Origin: Pseudooceanicola aestuarii
GTDB taxonomy: Bacteria > Pseudomonadota > Alphaproteobacteria > Rhodobacterales > Rhodobacteraceae
Length of the DNA stretch: 64,000 bases
Assembly: GCF_010614805.1 (NCBI RefSeq)
Contig: NZ_JAAFZC010000001.1
Location: 310,001 to 374,000, forward strand
Reading direction: 5' to 3'
Shown piece after piece: positions 16,334-26,389 of the stretch. The notes under the pieces were generated by a model, which was given only the letters and a program-made list of their open reading frames with translations, searched no databases and was not told where the DNA came from. The translations under genes and the position numbers were made by a program. Numbering within the stretch: the first letter of the stretch is position 1; every line of letters starts with the position of its first letter.

Positions 16334-17191
16334 ATGCGTAGTGTTTTTGGACTTGTTCTGATCGCCGGCCTGGCCCTGGCCGGTTTCGCCGTCTACATGG
16401 TCCAGGGGCGCATGGCGGTCTACCAATCCGCGCTGGCAGAGGAACGTGCCGGCCGCAACGAGGTGGCCACCGTGCCCGTCTTTGTCGCGACGCGGACCCT
16501 CGCCTACGGAGAGCGGCTCACAGCAGAGGACGTTCGCGCGGTCGATTGGCCCATGAACGCTGTGCCCGAAGGTGCTTTTGTCGATGCCAATGTGCTGTTC
16601 CCCGAAGACCAACGCGATCCGCGCTACGTACGCCGCGCGATGGAAAAGGACGAGCCGCTGATGGCGATCAAGATCACCGAACCGGGTGAAGAGGTCGGCG
16701 TGATCTCGCGGCTGGAACGCGGGATGCGGGCCTTTGCCATCTCGGTCGATGTTGCGTCGGGCGTGTCCGGCTTCCTGCGGCCGGGAGATCACGTCGATGT
16801 CTACTGGACCGGCGACGTGGACGATTCCCGAGGCGAGGTGACGAAGCTGATCCAGACCCGGATCAAGCTGATCGCCGTCGACCAGTCCGCCAGCAAGGAC
16901 GAGACCGAAACCCGGATCGCACGAACTGTCACCGTGGCCGTGAACCCGCAACAGGTCGCCGCCCTGGCGCAGGCGCAATCCACTGGTCAGCTGACCCTGT
17001 CGCTTGTCGGATTCGACGACGAAACCATCGCCGAGGCAATCGAAATCGACCAACGTATGCTGCTCGGCCTGCCCGAAGAAGCGCCGCAACAGGTGCGCCA
17101 GGACCAGCCCATGCCCGAGGAACGAGTGTGTACCATCCGCACCCGGCGCGGGGCAGAGGTCGCCAACATCGTCATCCCCTGCACGAATTGA
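16334..17191 (+). CDS. cpaB: Flp pilus assembly protein CpaB/RcpC
   Basis: This 285-residue periplasmic protein is anchored by an N-terminal helix (MRSVFGLVLIAGLALAGFAV) and carries a SAF domain (about residues 48-110, VPVFVATRTLAYGERLTAEDV) followed by the RcpC domain. It is thought to stabilise the secretin channel of the Tad system. A GTG nine bases upstream (16325) is an alternative start, but AAAAGG is spaced better for the ATG. A 174-base gap before cpaC holds a perfect hairpin. Confidence 0.93.
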   Translation: MRSVFGLVLIAGLALAGFAVYMVQGRMAVYQSALAEERAGRNEVATVPVFVATRTLAYGERLTAEDVRAVDWPMNAVPEGAFVDANVLFPEDQRDPRYVRRAMEKDEPLMAIKITEPGEEVGVISRLERGMRAFAISVDVASGVSGFLRPGDHVDVYWTGDVDDSRGEVTKLIQTRIKLIAVDQSASKDETETRIARTVTVAVNPQQVAALAQAQSTGQLTLSLVGFDDETIAEAIEIDQRMLLGLPEEAPQQVRQDQPMPEERVCTIRTRRGAEVANIVIPCTN

Positions 17192-17245
17192 TTGCCGGGA
17201 ACAGGCGCGGCATTGCTGCGCCCCGACCCCGGCCCCTGTTGCGGG

Positions 17246-17254
17246 TTATCCACA
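17246..17254 (+). promoter_or_regulatory. single DnaA-box-like 9-mer
   Basis: TTATCCACA at 17246-17254 equals the Escherichia coli high-affinity DnaA box. It stands alone between cpaB and cpaC, with no cluster of boxes and no AT-rich unwinding region, so it is not an origin. It may be chance or a DnaA regulatory site. Confidence 0.3.
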
Positions 17255-17283
17255 TACGGCACGCCGTCAAAGCTATTGTTTAT

Positions 17284-17307
17284 TGCGCGAAATGGCGATT
17301 TCGCGCA
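17284..17307 (+). promoter_or_regulatory. perfect 10-base-pair hairpin upstream of cpaC
   Basis: TGCGCGAAAT (17284-17293) and ATTTCGCGCA (17298-17307) flank a GGCG loop, 58 bases before the cpaC ATG. It has no T-run, so an mRNA stability or processing element, or an operator, is more likely than a terminator. Confidence 0.5.
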
Positions 17308-17365
17308 GTATGTCATTCAGATCGGGCAAAAGATCCGGCGTGACCGACTTCGAGAGGCGGGTCAA

Positions 17366-18793
17366 ATGGCAGTCAGAACACTCTTGAACGCGGCCCTCCT
17401 GGGCCTTGTCGCGCTTGGTGCGGCCACCGCGTTGCCCGCCCGGGCAGAGCGGTTGCAGATCGTGCAACAGGGTGCGGCCTCCCGGCTGGCGGTGTCGATG
17501 AACCGCGCCGTGGTCGTCGAAAGCGACGTGCCCTTTGCCGAACTCAGCATCGCCAACCCTGCGATCGCCGATATCTCCTCTCTCTCCGACCAAACGATCT
17601 ACGTGCTGGGCAAATCGCCGGGCACCACGACGCTGACCCTGCTGGATGCCACGGGGCGGTTGATCACCAATGTCGATGTCGTTGTTTCTGCCGACGTGTC
17701 GGAATTCAAGGAACGGCTGCGTCAGATCCTGCCAGGCGAGAAGATCGAGGTACGCACGGCCAATGATGGGATCGTCCTGTCGGGCACTGTTACCTCTGCG
17801 CAGAAATTGCAGCGCGCGCTGGATCTGGCGGAACGCTATGCGCCGGACCGGGTGTCGAACCTGATGGCGGTGGGCGGTATTCAGCAGGTGATGCTGAAGG
17901 TCCGATTTGCCGAGATGCAGCGCAGCGTGTCGAAATCCCTGTCCAGTTCCCTGGGGCTGAGCGGCAATGCCCTCGGCGGCGGGCTGGGCCTGTCCGGCGG
18001 CACGGGCCGGGGCGTGACCAGCGACAACCAGGCCAACATCCTGGGCGGGACGCTGCCCAGCTCCAACGACAACAGCGGCGCGCTGATGTTCGGGTTCAAC
18101 GCCGGCGCGGTCGAGGTCGGGCTGCTGCTTGAAGCGCTGGAATCCAAGGGCGTCGTGCGCACCCTGGCGGAACCGAACCTCACCGCTCTGTCAGGACAGG
18201 AGGCCAAGTTCCTCGCCGGGGGCGAATATCCTGTGCCGGTCTCGCAGACCGACGGCGCCGTGTCGGTGGAATTCAAACCCTTCGGCGTTGAACTGAACTT
18301 TATTCCGCGCGTGGTCGATCAGGATCTGATCAACCTTGAGCTGAAGGCCGCCGTCTCTGCCATTGACAGTTCCAACGGCTTTGAGCTGGACGCTTTCCGC
18401 ATCGATGCCTTTTCCCGGCGCGAAGCCTCCACCACGGTGGAATTGCGCGATGGCGAAAGTTTCGCCATCGCCGGGCTGCTTCAGGACGATTTCAGCGACA
18501 ACAACAGCCAGATCCCCTGGCTGGGGGATGTGCCGGTGCTGGGGGCGCTGTTCCGCAGCGCCGAGTATCAGCGTTCACAATCGGAGCTTGTGATCATCAT
18601 CACCGCCCACCTGGTCACACCGACACGGGGCGACGTGCTGGCCCTGCCGACGGACCGGATCAAGCCGCCGTCGGAAAAGGATCTGTTCCTGTTCGGCCGC
18701 ACAGCCGGCGGCGAGGGCCGCAAGCTGAAAGGCGCGGCGGGAGAGGTTGCAAGGCAGGATTTCAACGGCTCCTACGGCTATGTGATGGAGTAA
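17366..18793 (+). CDS. cpaC: Flp pilus outer-membrane secretin CpaC/RcpA
   Basis: This 475-residue protein forms the outer-membrane pore through which the pilus exits. A Sec signal ends near residue 27 (ALPARA), followed by the secretin N-terminal domain (about 30-100), a BON-like region (about 105-175) and the secretin domain (about 230-415), including VEVGLLLEALESKGVVRTLAEPNL segments and GGEYPVPV. The start at 17366 gives a clean signal peptide and follows GAGAGG; the frame upstream has no similarity. The OmpA lipoprotein gene follows within five bases. Confidence 0.94.
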   Translation: MAVRTLLNAALLGLVALGAATALPARAERLQIVQQGAASRLAVSMNRAVVVESDVPFAELSIANPAIADISSLSDQTIYVLGKSPGTTTLTLLDATGRLITNVDVVVSADVSEFKERLRQILPGEKIEVRTANDGIVLSGTVTSAQKLQRALDLAERYAPDRVSNLMAVGGIQQVMLKVRFAEMQRSVSKSLSSSLGLSGNALGGGLGLSGGTGRGVTSDNQANILGGTLPSSNDNSGALMFGFNAGAVEVGLLLEALESKGVVRTLAEPNLTALSGQEAKFLAGGEYPVPVSQTDGAVSVEFKPFGVELNFIPRVVDQDLINLELKAAVSAIDSSNGFELDAFRIDAFSRREASTTVELRDGESFAIAGLLQDDFSDNNSQIPWLGDVPVLGALFRSAEYQRSQSELVIIITAHLVTPTRGDVLALPTDRIKPPSEKDLFLFGRTAGGEGRKLKGAAGEVARQDFNGSYGYVME

Positions 18794-18797
18794 GACG

Positions 18798-19433
18798 ATG
18801 CACCGGACGTCCCAGATTGCGCTGTTCGTCGCTGCCCTGGCCCTGGCCGGGTGCGGCCCCTCCAGCCACCGCGAAGCCGGCGCCGAACTGGACAGCGGGT
18901 ATTTCGGAAATTCCCAGATGCACAATCATCAGGTGATGACCGGACAATATCTGCACCAACTGGGCACCCGTTTCGCGCAAGAGGTCGACACCACCGTCAC
19001 CTTCGCTTTCAACTCCGCTGTTCTGGATGCGCAGGCACAGACCGTGCTGGCCCAGCAGGCGCAGTGGATCCGCCAGTTCCCCGAAGTCCGCTTCCGCGTT
19101 TATGGCCATACCGACGCGGTCGGCACCAATGCCTACAACAAGAGGCTGGGGCTGCGCCGGGCCCAGGCGGTGGTTTCCTTCTTTGCGACGCGCGGCATCA
19201 GCCGGTCGCGGTTGGAGGCAGTCGTTTCCTATGGCGAGACGCAGCCGGTGATTCCCGTCCCCGGCCCCGAGCGTCAGAATCGCCGGACGGTGACCGAGGT
19301 TCTGGCCTTCGTCGATGGTCACAAGAACGTGCTCGACGGCAAATATGCCCAAATCATCTATCGCGATTATGTCCAAAGCGCGCAGAGCGCGACGCAATTG
19401 TCCGGCGCGGAAGTGGGCGCAACCGGCGAATAG
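18798..19433 (+). CDS. OmpA-family lipoprotein of the tad locus
   Basis: A 211-residue lipoprotein with a lipobox (LAGC, Cys19) and an OmpA peptidoglycan-binding domain at about residues 65-175 (FAFNSAVLDAQA; YGHTDAVGTNAYNKRLGLRR; RQNRRTVTEV). It replaces or accompanies CpaD at this position, as is common in Rhodobacterales, and may tie the secretin to the cell wall. The gene starts four bases after the cpaC stop. A 277-base gap follows before cpaE. Confidence 0.88.
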   Translation: MHRTSQIALFVAALALAGCGPSSHREAGAELDSGYFGNSQMHNHQVMTGQYLHQLGTRFAQEVDTTVTFAFNSAVLDAQAQTVLAQQAQWIRQFPEVRFRVYGHTDAVGTNAYNKRLGLRRAQAVVSFFATRGISRSRLEAVVSYGETQPVIPVPGPERQNRRTVTEVLAFVDGHKNVLDGKYAQIIYRDYVQSAQSATQLSGAEVGATGE

Positions 19434-19656
19434 AACCGAATTGACTGCGTAGACGGTCATTTCCAGCGAGTTCCGCCCCGTCCAACAGCGGATTCCGGTC
19501 ACGCACACCTGGCGATCACACAGACCGAAACAGCCTCTGGGGCGACTATCTTAGACCCCATTAATTCGGCTTTTTGGCCCCATTCTCGCCCAGATGTTCA
19601 GCGAAATTTCAAGGTGAACACAGCGACCGACACGAGTCGGATGCCCCCCGGAAGAC

Positions 19657-19670
19657 TGGTCACATGACCA
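19657..19670 (+). promoter_or_regulatory. inverted repeat TGGTCA-CA-TGACCA upstream of cpaE
   Basis: Six-base arms around a CA centre lie 41 bases before the cpaE start, in a 277-base gap within an otherwise tight gene series. The gap suggests a separate promoter for cpaE and the motor genes; the repeat is a possible operator. No consensus promoter was assigned. Confidence 0.3.
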
Positions 19671-19710
19671 CAACCATGGGCGGAGCGCAGCATGTGAAGG
19701 GATAGAGGCG

Positions 19711-20985
19711 ATGAGCGCGACAGCGGCAGTGCAGATGGAACCCAGCCCGATCGAGGCGTGCACGATCCGCCGGGAGCCCGACGGGTTCGACCTGCTGATC
19801 GAGGATATGGAAACCGCCATGGGCGAACGCTGGGGCGACCTGGGGTTCGCCGAGGCGCTGATGTTCTTCAACCAGCCCGAAGCCGATGCGCTGGAATTCG
19901 TCGCCATGGCCATCGACGCCGAGGACGAGAACAACCTGGCCCTGCTGGGTGAGGTGATCGCCCAGGCGAAACAGCACGGTATCAAGGTCATCCTGATCGC
20001 CGAGGACGTCAGCCCCGCCGCCTTGCACCAACTGCTGCGCCGGGGCGCGGACGAATTCGTCCCCTACCCCCTGCCCGAGGCAGAGCTGCAATCGGCCATC
20101 GACCGCATCCGCACTCCCGATCCGATCCCCGAGGCGCCGGCCCCGACGAAAACCGGGCGTCGCAGTGGCGATCGCAACGGTGTCGTGCTTGCCATCCACG
20201 GCCTGGCGGGCGGCACCGGGGCCACAACTCTGGCGGTAAACCTGGCCTATGAATTATCCACCGGATTGGGCGAACCCAAGAAACGGCGCAAAAAGTCCGA
20301 GCCGCGCGAGATGCCGCGCGTCTGCATCCTGGACCTCGACCTGCAATTCGGGTCGGTCGGCACCTATCTCGACCTGGATCGGCGCGAAGCCGTCTACGAG
20401 ATGCTGTCGGACACGGAGGCGCTGGACGACGACGTGTTCAGTCAGGCCCTCATGACCTTCAGCGACAATGTGCAGGTTCTGACGGCCCCGACGGAAATGC
20501 TGCCTCTGGATCTGCTGACCAGTGAAGATATCGCCCGGATCATCGCCATGGCGCGCTCGCATTTCGATATCGTCATCGTCGACATGCCCAAGACCGTCGT
20601 CCAATGGACCGAGACGGTGCTGAACGAATCGCAGCTTTACTTCGCGGTGATGGAGATGGACATGAGGTCGGCGCAGAACGCGCAGCGCCTGAAGCGCGCC
20701 TTCCTGGCCGAGGAACTGCCGATCGAGAAACTGCGGTACGTTCTGAACCGCGCCCCGAAATTCACCGATATCACGGGCCGGAACCGGGTGTCTCGCCTGG
20801 CGGAAAGCCTTGATATCTCGATCGAACTGCAATTGCCCGACGGCGGCCGACAGGTCACGCACGGGGCCGATCACGGCATTCCGCTGGCCCAGGCCGCGAC
20901 GAAAAACCCGCTCCGCAAGGAAATCGTGAAGCTGGCGCAGACGATCCTGGAAATCGAGCATTCCGCCGAGGCGGTAGAAGCGTAA
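19711..20985 (+). CDS. cpaE: pilus assembly ATPase CpaE/TadZ
   Basis: This 424-residue ParA/MinD-like protein places the Tad machine in the cell. An N-terminal receiver-like domain (about residues 25-140) precedes the ATPase domain. The deviant Walker A is GLAGGTGATTLAVNL near residues 165-180, in which the signature Lys and the P-loop Lys of MinD are absent. LDLDLQFG and FDIVIVDMPK are the further ParA-type motifs. The gene starts a closely packed cpaE-cpaF-tadB-tadC block. Confidence 0.93.
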   Translation: MSATAAVQMEPSPIEACTIRREPDGFDLLIEDMETAMGERWGDLGFAEALMFFNQPEADALEFVAMAIDAEDENNLALLGEVIAQAKQHGIKVILIAEDVSPAALHQLLRRGADEFVPYPLPEAELQSAIDRIRTPDPIPEAPAPTKTGRRSGDRNGVVLAIHGLAGGTGATTLAVNLAYELSTGLGEPKKRRKKSEPREMPRVCILDLDLQFGSVGTYLDLDRREAVYEMLSDTEALDDDVFSQALMTFSDNVQVLTAPTEMLPLDLLTSEDIARIIAMARSHFDIVIVDMPKTVVQWTETVLNESQLYFAVMEMDMRSAQNAQRLKRAFLAEELPIEKLRYVLNRAPKFTDITGRNRVSRLAESLDISIELQLPDGGRQVTHGADHGIPLAQAATKNPLRKEIVKLAQTILEIEHSAEAVEA

Positions 20986-20997
20986 AGGCAGGTCACG

Positions 20998-22485
<1,488 letters not shown>

Positions 22486-22490
22486 GCAAA

Positions 22491-23459
22491 ATGGCCCTGA
22501 GCGCCGAACCCGTCATCTATGCGCTGATCTTCATCGGCGTGCTGGTCCTCGTCGAAGGTCTGTATCTGACTGTCTTCGGCAAGTCGATCAACCTCAACAG
22601 CCGCGTCAACCGCCGCCTGGAAATGCTGGAAAAGGGCACCGGCCGCGAAGAGGTGCTGGAAAAGCTCCGCAAGGAGATGGAACAGCACATGGCGGCGCGG
22701 CAGATCCCGCTGTATTCCCTGCTGGCCGAAAAGGCCCAGCACGCCGCCATCGCATTTACCCCCAGACAATTGATGATGATCATGGGCGGGCTGAGCGTTG
22801 TGGCCTTTCTTGGCCTGACCATCGGCACGGAAACTGCGGTGCCGGTGCGCCTGTTCGCCTCCGTCGCGATCGGCATCGGGGCGGTCTACTTCTGGATTTC
22901 ACGCAAAGCGAAGAAGCGCCTGTCGATGATCGAGGAACAATTGCCCGACGCGGTGGAACTGATCGTGCGCTCGTTGCGGGTGGGGCATCCGTTCTCCTCC
23001 GCCATCGGAATCGTGGCCAAGGAGGTCTCTGATCCGTTGGCCTCCGAATTCGGAATGATCTCGGACGAGGCCGCCTATGGCCGCGACATGGGCGAGGCGA
23101 TGAAGGACATGGCCGACCGCATCGGCCTTCAGGATTTGCGTTTCCTCGCCGTGGCGGTGACCATCCAACAGCAATCGGGCGGCAACCTGGCCGAGGTGCT
23201 GGCCGGCCTGGCCTCTGTCATCCGCGCCCGGTTCAAGCTGTTCCGCCGGGTGAAGGCGATCACCGCCGAAGCCCAATGGTCCGGCAACTTTCTGTCGGCC
23301 TTCCCGCTGCTGGCGCTGATCGTGATCACCGTGACCGATCCGAACTACTACGACGAAGTTCTGGACCATCCGTATTTCGTCCCCAGCTGCATCGCGGTCG
23401 CGCTGTTTCTGGTGGCGAACCTCATCATCATGCGCCGCATGGTCAACATCAAGGTCTGA
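22491..23459 (+). CDS. tadB: pilus inner-membrane platform protein TadB
   Basis: This 322-residue membrane protein contains a type II secretion F domain (about residues 160-285, including QLPDAVELIVRSLRVGHPF and QQQSGGNLAEVLAGL) between membrane helices at the N-terminus, near residues 90-135, and at the C-terminus. With TadC it forms the platform that CpaF turns. It starts five bases after cpaF and tadC follows after 11 bases. Confidence 0.95.
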   Translation: MALSAEPVIYALIFIGVLVLVEGLYLTVFGKSINLNSRVNRRLEMLEKGTGREEVLEKLRKEMEQHMAARQIPLYSLLAEKAQHAAIAFTPRQLMMIMGGLSVVAFLGLTIGTETAVPVRLFASVAIGIGAVYFWISRKAKKRLSMIEEQLPDAVELIVRSLRVGHPFSSAIGIVAKEVSDPLASEFGMISDEAAYGRDMGEAMKDMADRIGLQDLRFLAVAVTIQQQSGGNLAEVLAGLASVIRARFKLFRRVKAITAEAQWSGNFLSAFPLLALIVITVTDPNYYDEVLDHPYFVPSCIAVALFLVANLIIMRRMVNIKV

Positions 23460-23470
23460 GGAGACAGGAA

Positions 23471-24436
23471 ATGAACGCCGCGATGAATGTTCTGACCGGA
23501 GTGATGGGACCGATGGGGCCGCTTTACGCGGTGGGCGGGCTGGGCTTGTTCCTGATTCTCGTCACCCTGCCCTTCCTGTTGAAAAAAGAAGACGATCCCC
23601 TGGAAAAGCTGAAGGCGGGGAATTCCGCCGTCAAGGCCGGGAACCCGTCCAAGGAACAGCGCCTGCGCGCCCGCAAGAGCAACGAGAAGCTGGAAAAATA
23701 TTCCTCCCTCCTCGAACCCCAGAACGAGGAAGAATATTCCGCGATCAAGCTGAAGCTGTTGCAGGCCGGCTACCGCTCCCGCGATGCGGTGCGGTTCTAT
23801 CATTTCGCGCAATTCGCCCTGGGCATTCTGGGGCTGGTGGCGGGCGTGGTCTACTTTCTGCTGTTCGTGTCGCATTCCAATCCCGATACGCAAAAGACCA
23901 TCATGTACATCATCGGCCCGGGCGCCATCGGCTACATCTTCCCGAAATATTGGATCAGCAAACGCGTCGAAGAGCGCAAGCAGCAGATCCAGGACGGGTT
24001 TCCCGACGCGCTGGACATGCTGCTGGTCTGCGTCGAGGCCGGGCAATCCATGGACCAGGCCATCATTCGGGTAAGCAAGGAAATCCGCGCCTCCTACGAA
24101 CACCTGGCTGATGAATTCGAGATGGTCAGCCACGAGATCAAGGCCGGCAAGGACAAGGCCGCCGTGCTCGCGGACATGGGCGAACGCTGCGGCGTGGCCG
24201 ATATCTCATCCTTCGTGACAGTGCTGATCCAGTCGCAGACCTTCGGAACGTCGATCGCCGACGCGCTGCGGGTCTACGGTGCCGAAATGCGGGACAAACG
24301 CGTCATGCGTGCCGAGGAAAAGGCCAACAAGCTGCCGACCAAGATGACGCTGGCGACCATGGGCCTGACGGTGCCGCCGCTCTTGATCATTCTCATGGGA
24401 CCGTCCATCGTGAACATTCAGAACATGGCCCAGTAA
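23471..24436 (+). CDS. tadC: pilus inner-membrane platform protein TadC
   Basis: This 321-residue paralogue of TadB has a type II secretion F domain (about residues 165-290, with FPDALDMLLVCVEAGQSMDQA and IQSQTFGTSIADALR) and helices near residues 15-36, 108-150 and 295-315. The ATG at 23471 is nine bases after a GAGACAGG ribosome site. TadB and TadC are expected to form a heteromeric platform. The tadD gene follows in the next 12 bases. Confidence 0.95.
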   Translation: MNAAMNVLTGVMGPMGPLYAVGGLGLFLILVTLPFLLKKEDDPLEKLKAGNSAVKAGNPSKEQRLRARKSNEKLEKYSSLLEPQNEEEYSAIKLKLLQAGYRSRDAVRFYHFAQFALGILGLVAGVVYFLLFVSHSNPDTQKTIMYIIGPGAIGYIFPKYWISKRVEERKQQIQDGFPDALDMLLVCVEAGQSMDQAIIRVSKEIRASYEHLADEFEMVSHEIKAGKDKAAVLADMGERCGVADISSFVTVLIQSQTFGTSIADALRVYGAEMRDKRVMRAEEKANKLPTKMTLATMGLTVPPLLIILMGPSIVNIQNMAQ

Positions 24437-24447
24437 CCCGGATCCCG

Positions 24448-25008
24448 ATGCCTCCTGCCCTGACCCGCTGCGCGTTTCTTTGTCTTCTGGCGCTGTTGGC
24501 GGGCTGCGCTGCGGGGCCACGGGCTGGCGACACGCCCTTTGCGCCCGGTGTGGATCACCGCGCCGATGCCGTGGACGGCGTGCTGGTGGGCAATCGTCTG
24601 CTGGCCGCCGGGGAATTCGAACTCGCGCTGGAGGCCTATACCCGCGCCGCGTTGCAGGACGGCATGACCGGCGAAATCTACGCCGGTCTCGGCTCTGCCA
24701 ACCTGGGGCTTGGCCGGCTGGGCCAGGCCGAACGCCAGCTGCGCCGCGCCGTCACATATACCGACGCCCATCCCGAAACCTGGAACAACCTGGGCCAGCT
24801 GCTGATGGAACGCGGCGATCACGCCGAGGCGGCGCAGATGTTCAAACGCGCCTACGCGCTGGACAATGGCGAAAGTACCGCAATCCGCGACAATCTGCGC
24901 AATGCCCTCGCGTTGATGGACGAAGCCGGATATGATGGCGGCAACGAACAAGAATTTCAGGTGGTGCCAAGCGGACAAGGTGCATACGAGATCCGCAAGT
25001 CACCCTGA
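24448..25008 (+). CDS. tadD: TPR lipoprotein TadD
   Basis: A 186-residue lipoprotein (lipobox LAGC, Cys20) with about three tetratricopeptide repeats between residues 45 and 155 (for example AGEFELALEAYTRAAL and GDHAEAAQMFKRAYAL). TadD proteins act as pilotins or scaffolds for secretin assembly. It lies directly behind tadC and before a second TPR lipoprotein. Confidence 0.88.
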   Translation: MPPALTRCAFLCLLALLAGCAAGPRAGDTPFAPGVDHRADAVDGVLVGNRLLAAGEFELALEAYTRAALQDGMTGEIYAGLGSANLGLGRLGQAERQLRRAVTYTDAHPETWNNLGQLLMERGDHAEAAQMFKRAYALDNGESTAIRDNLRNALALMDEAGYDGGNEQEFQVVPSGQGAYEIRKSP

Positions 25009-25036
25009 CATGAGGCAGCAGTAAAGGACGCATCTG

Positions 25037-25885
25037 ATGCGCCAATCCCCTGTTCTTGTCACGGCATTGCTGGCCCTCGGGGCCCTGGCCGCCTGTGACA
25101 AGCCCCGCGGAAACGAGGTCGAACGCGCCTTTCAGGAGGTGAATGTCGTCGACGAAAGCAATCTGTCCGATATCATGCTGACGGTCGGTGACCCGAACGA
25201 GGCCGTCGCCTATTTCAAGCGGAGCACGACGGAAAACCCCGACCGGATCGACCTGCAACGCGGGTTGGGCCAATCGCTGATCCGCGCCAACCGCGCGACA
25301 GAGGCGGTGCCGGTCTGGGCCGCGATCACGCAGATGCCCGCCACCACCCACGAAGACAAGGTCGACTACGCCGACGCGCTGATCCGCGCCGGTGACTGGA
25401 TGCGTGCGGACAAGGCGCTGGACGAGATCCCGCCAACCTACGAGACTTACAAACGCTACCGGCTGGAGGCGATGATCGCCGACAGCAACAAGGAATGGGA
25501 CAAGGCCGATAGTTTCTACGAAATCGCCACCGGGCTGACGACGAAACCCGCCGGCGTGATGAACAACTGGGGCTATTCCAAGCTGACGCGTGGCGATTAC
25601 ACCGCCGCCGAACGCCTGTTCGCAGATGCGCTGCGGCAGGACCCGTCCCTGTTCACCGCCAAGAACAACATCGTCCTGGCCCGAGGCGCGCAGCGCAACT
25701 ACACCCTGCCCGTAATTCCCATGCAACAGGACGAGCGGGCGCAATTGTTGCACACCCTCGCCCTTTCGGCGGTCAAGCAAGGCGATGTGGAGACGGGGAA
25801 ATCCCTGCTTCGCGAAGCCATCGACACGCACCCCCAGCATTTCGAGGCCGCCGTGCGCAGCCTGCGCGCGCTGGAAAGCAGTTAG
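25037..25885 (+). CDS. second TPR lipoprotein of the tad locus
   Basis: A 282-residue lipoprotein (lipobox LAAC, Cys20) composed largely of degenerate TPR helices (DPNEAVAYFKRSTTENPDRIDLQRGLG, here residues about 55-80, and later AAERLFADALRQDP). AAAGGACG precedes the start. It is a co-transcribed companion of tadD, probably an assembly scaffold for the outer-membrane part of the pilus machine. No enzyme motif is seen. Confidence 0.83.
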   Translation: MRQSPVLVTALLALGALAACDKPRGNEVERAFQEVNVVDESNLSDIMLTVGDPNEAVAYFKRSTTENPDRIDLQRGLGQSLIRANRATEAVPVWAAITQMPATTHEDKVDYADALIRAGDWMRADKALDEIPPTYETYKRYRLEAMIADSNKEWDKADSFYEIATGLTTKPAGVMNNWGYSKLTRGDYTAAERLFADALRQDPSLFTAKNNIVLARGAQRNYTLPVIPMQQDERAQLLHTLALSAVKQGDVETGKSLLREAIDTHPQHFEAAVRSLRALESS

Positions 25886-25897
25886 GCCGGGCAGATC

Positions 25898-26389
25898 ATG
25901 CTTGCCCTGCCCCAGATGGTGGCACTGGTCTTTCTGCCCTTCGTCCTGCCGATCTGCGCCCATGCGGCTTGGACGGATCTGCGGGCGATGCGGATTTCCA
26001 ACTATGCGGTGCTGGCACTGGCGGCGGTGTTCATCCTGCTGGGGCCATTTCTCTATCCGCTTGAAACCTATGGCTGGCGGCTGTTGACGCTGGCAGTGGT
26101 TCTGGTGGTCGGGATCGTTGCCAATGCCATGCGGCTGCTGGGCGCGGGAGATGCGAAATTCATCGCCGCCGCCGCGCCCTATATCGACCCGGCGGATCTG
26201 CGGCTGCTGATCGCCATGTCCGCCGCCATCCTGCTGGCCGCCTTTGCCAGCCACCGCATTGCCCAGCGTACCCCACTCCGCAACCTGGCCCCCGATTGGG
26301 AAAGCTGGCAGCGGCAGGGCGATTTCCCCATGGGCTTCCCACTGGGCGCGACGCTGGCGGGCTACCTGTTGCTGGGCGCGTTCACCTGA
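25898..26389 (+). CDS. cpaA: prepilin peptidase CpaA/TadV (A24 family)
   Basis: This 163-residue polytopic aspartic protease cleaves the Flp prepilins after the conserved Gly. The two catalytic Asp are D27 in AWTDLRAMRISN and D85 in GAGDAKF. It belongs to the short TadV type without the N-methyltransferase domain. It is the last gene of the plus-strand tad series, and its end overlaps the end of the opposing membrane protein gene by 28 bases. Confidence 0.93.
   Translation: MLALPQMVALVFLPFVLPICAHAAWTDLRAMRISNYAVLALAAVFILLGPFLYPLETYGWRLLTLAVVLVVGIVANAMRLLGAGDAKFIAAAAPYIDPADLRLLIAMSAAILLAAFASHRIAQRTPLRNLAPDWESWQRQGDFPMGFPLGATLAGYLLLGAFT

Noticed and set aside
17246..17254. A replication origin at the DnaA box
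   Set aside because: Only one box, no AT-rich unwinding element, and no dnaA, parAB or related genes around it.
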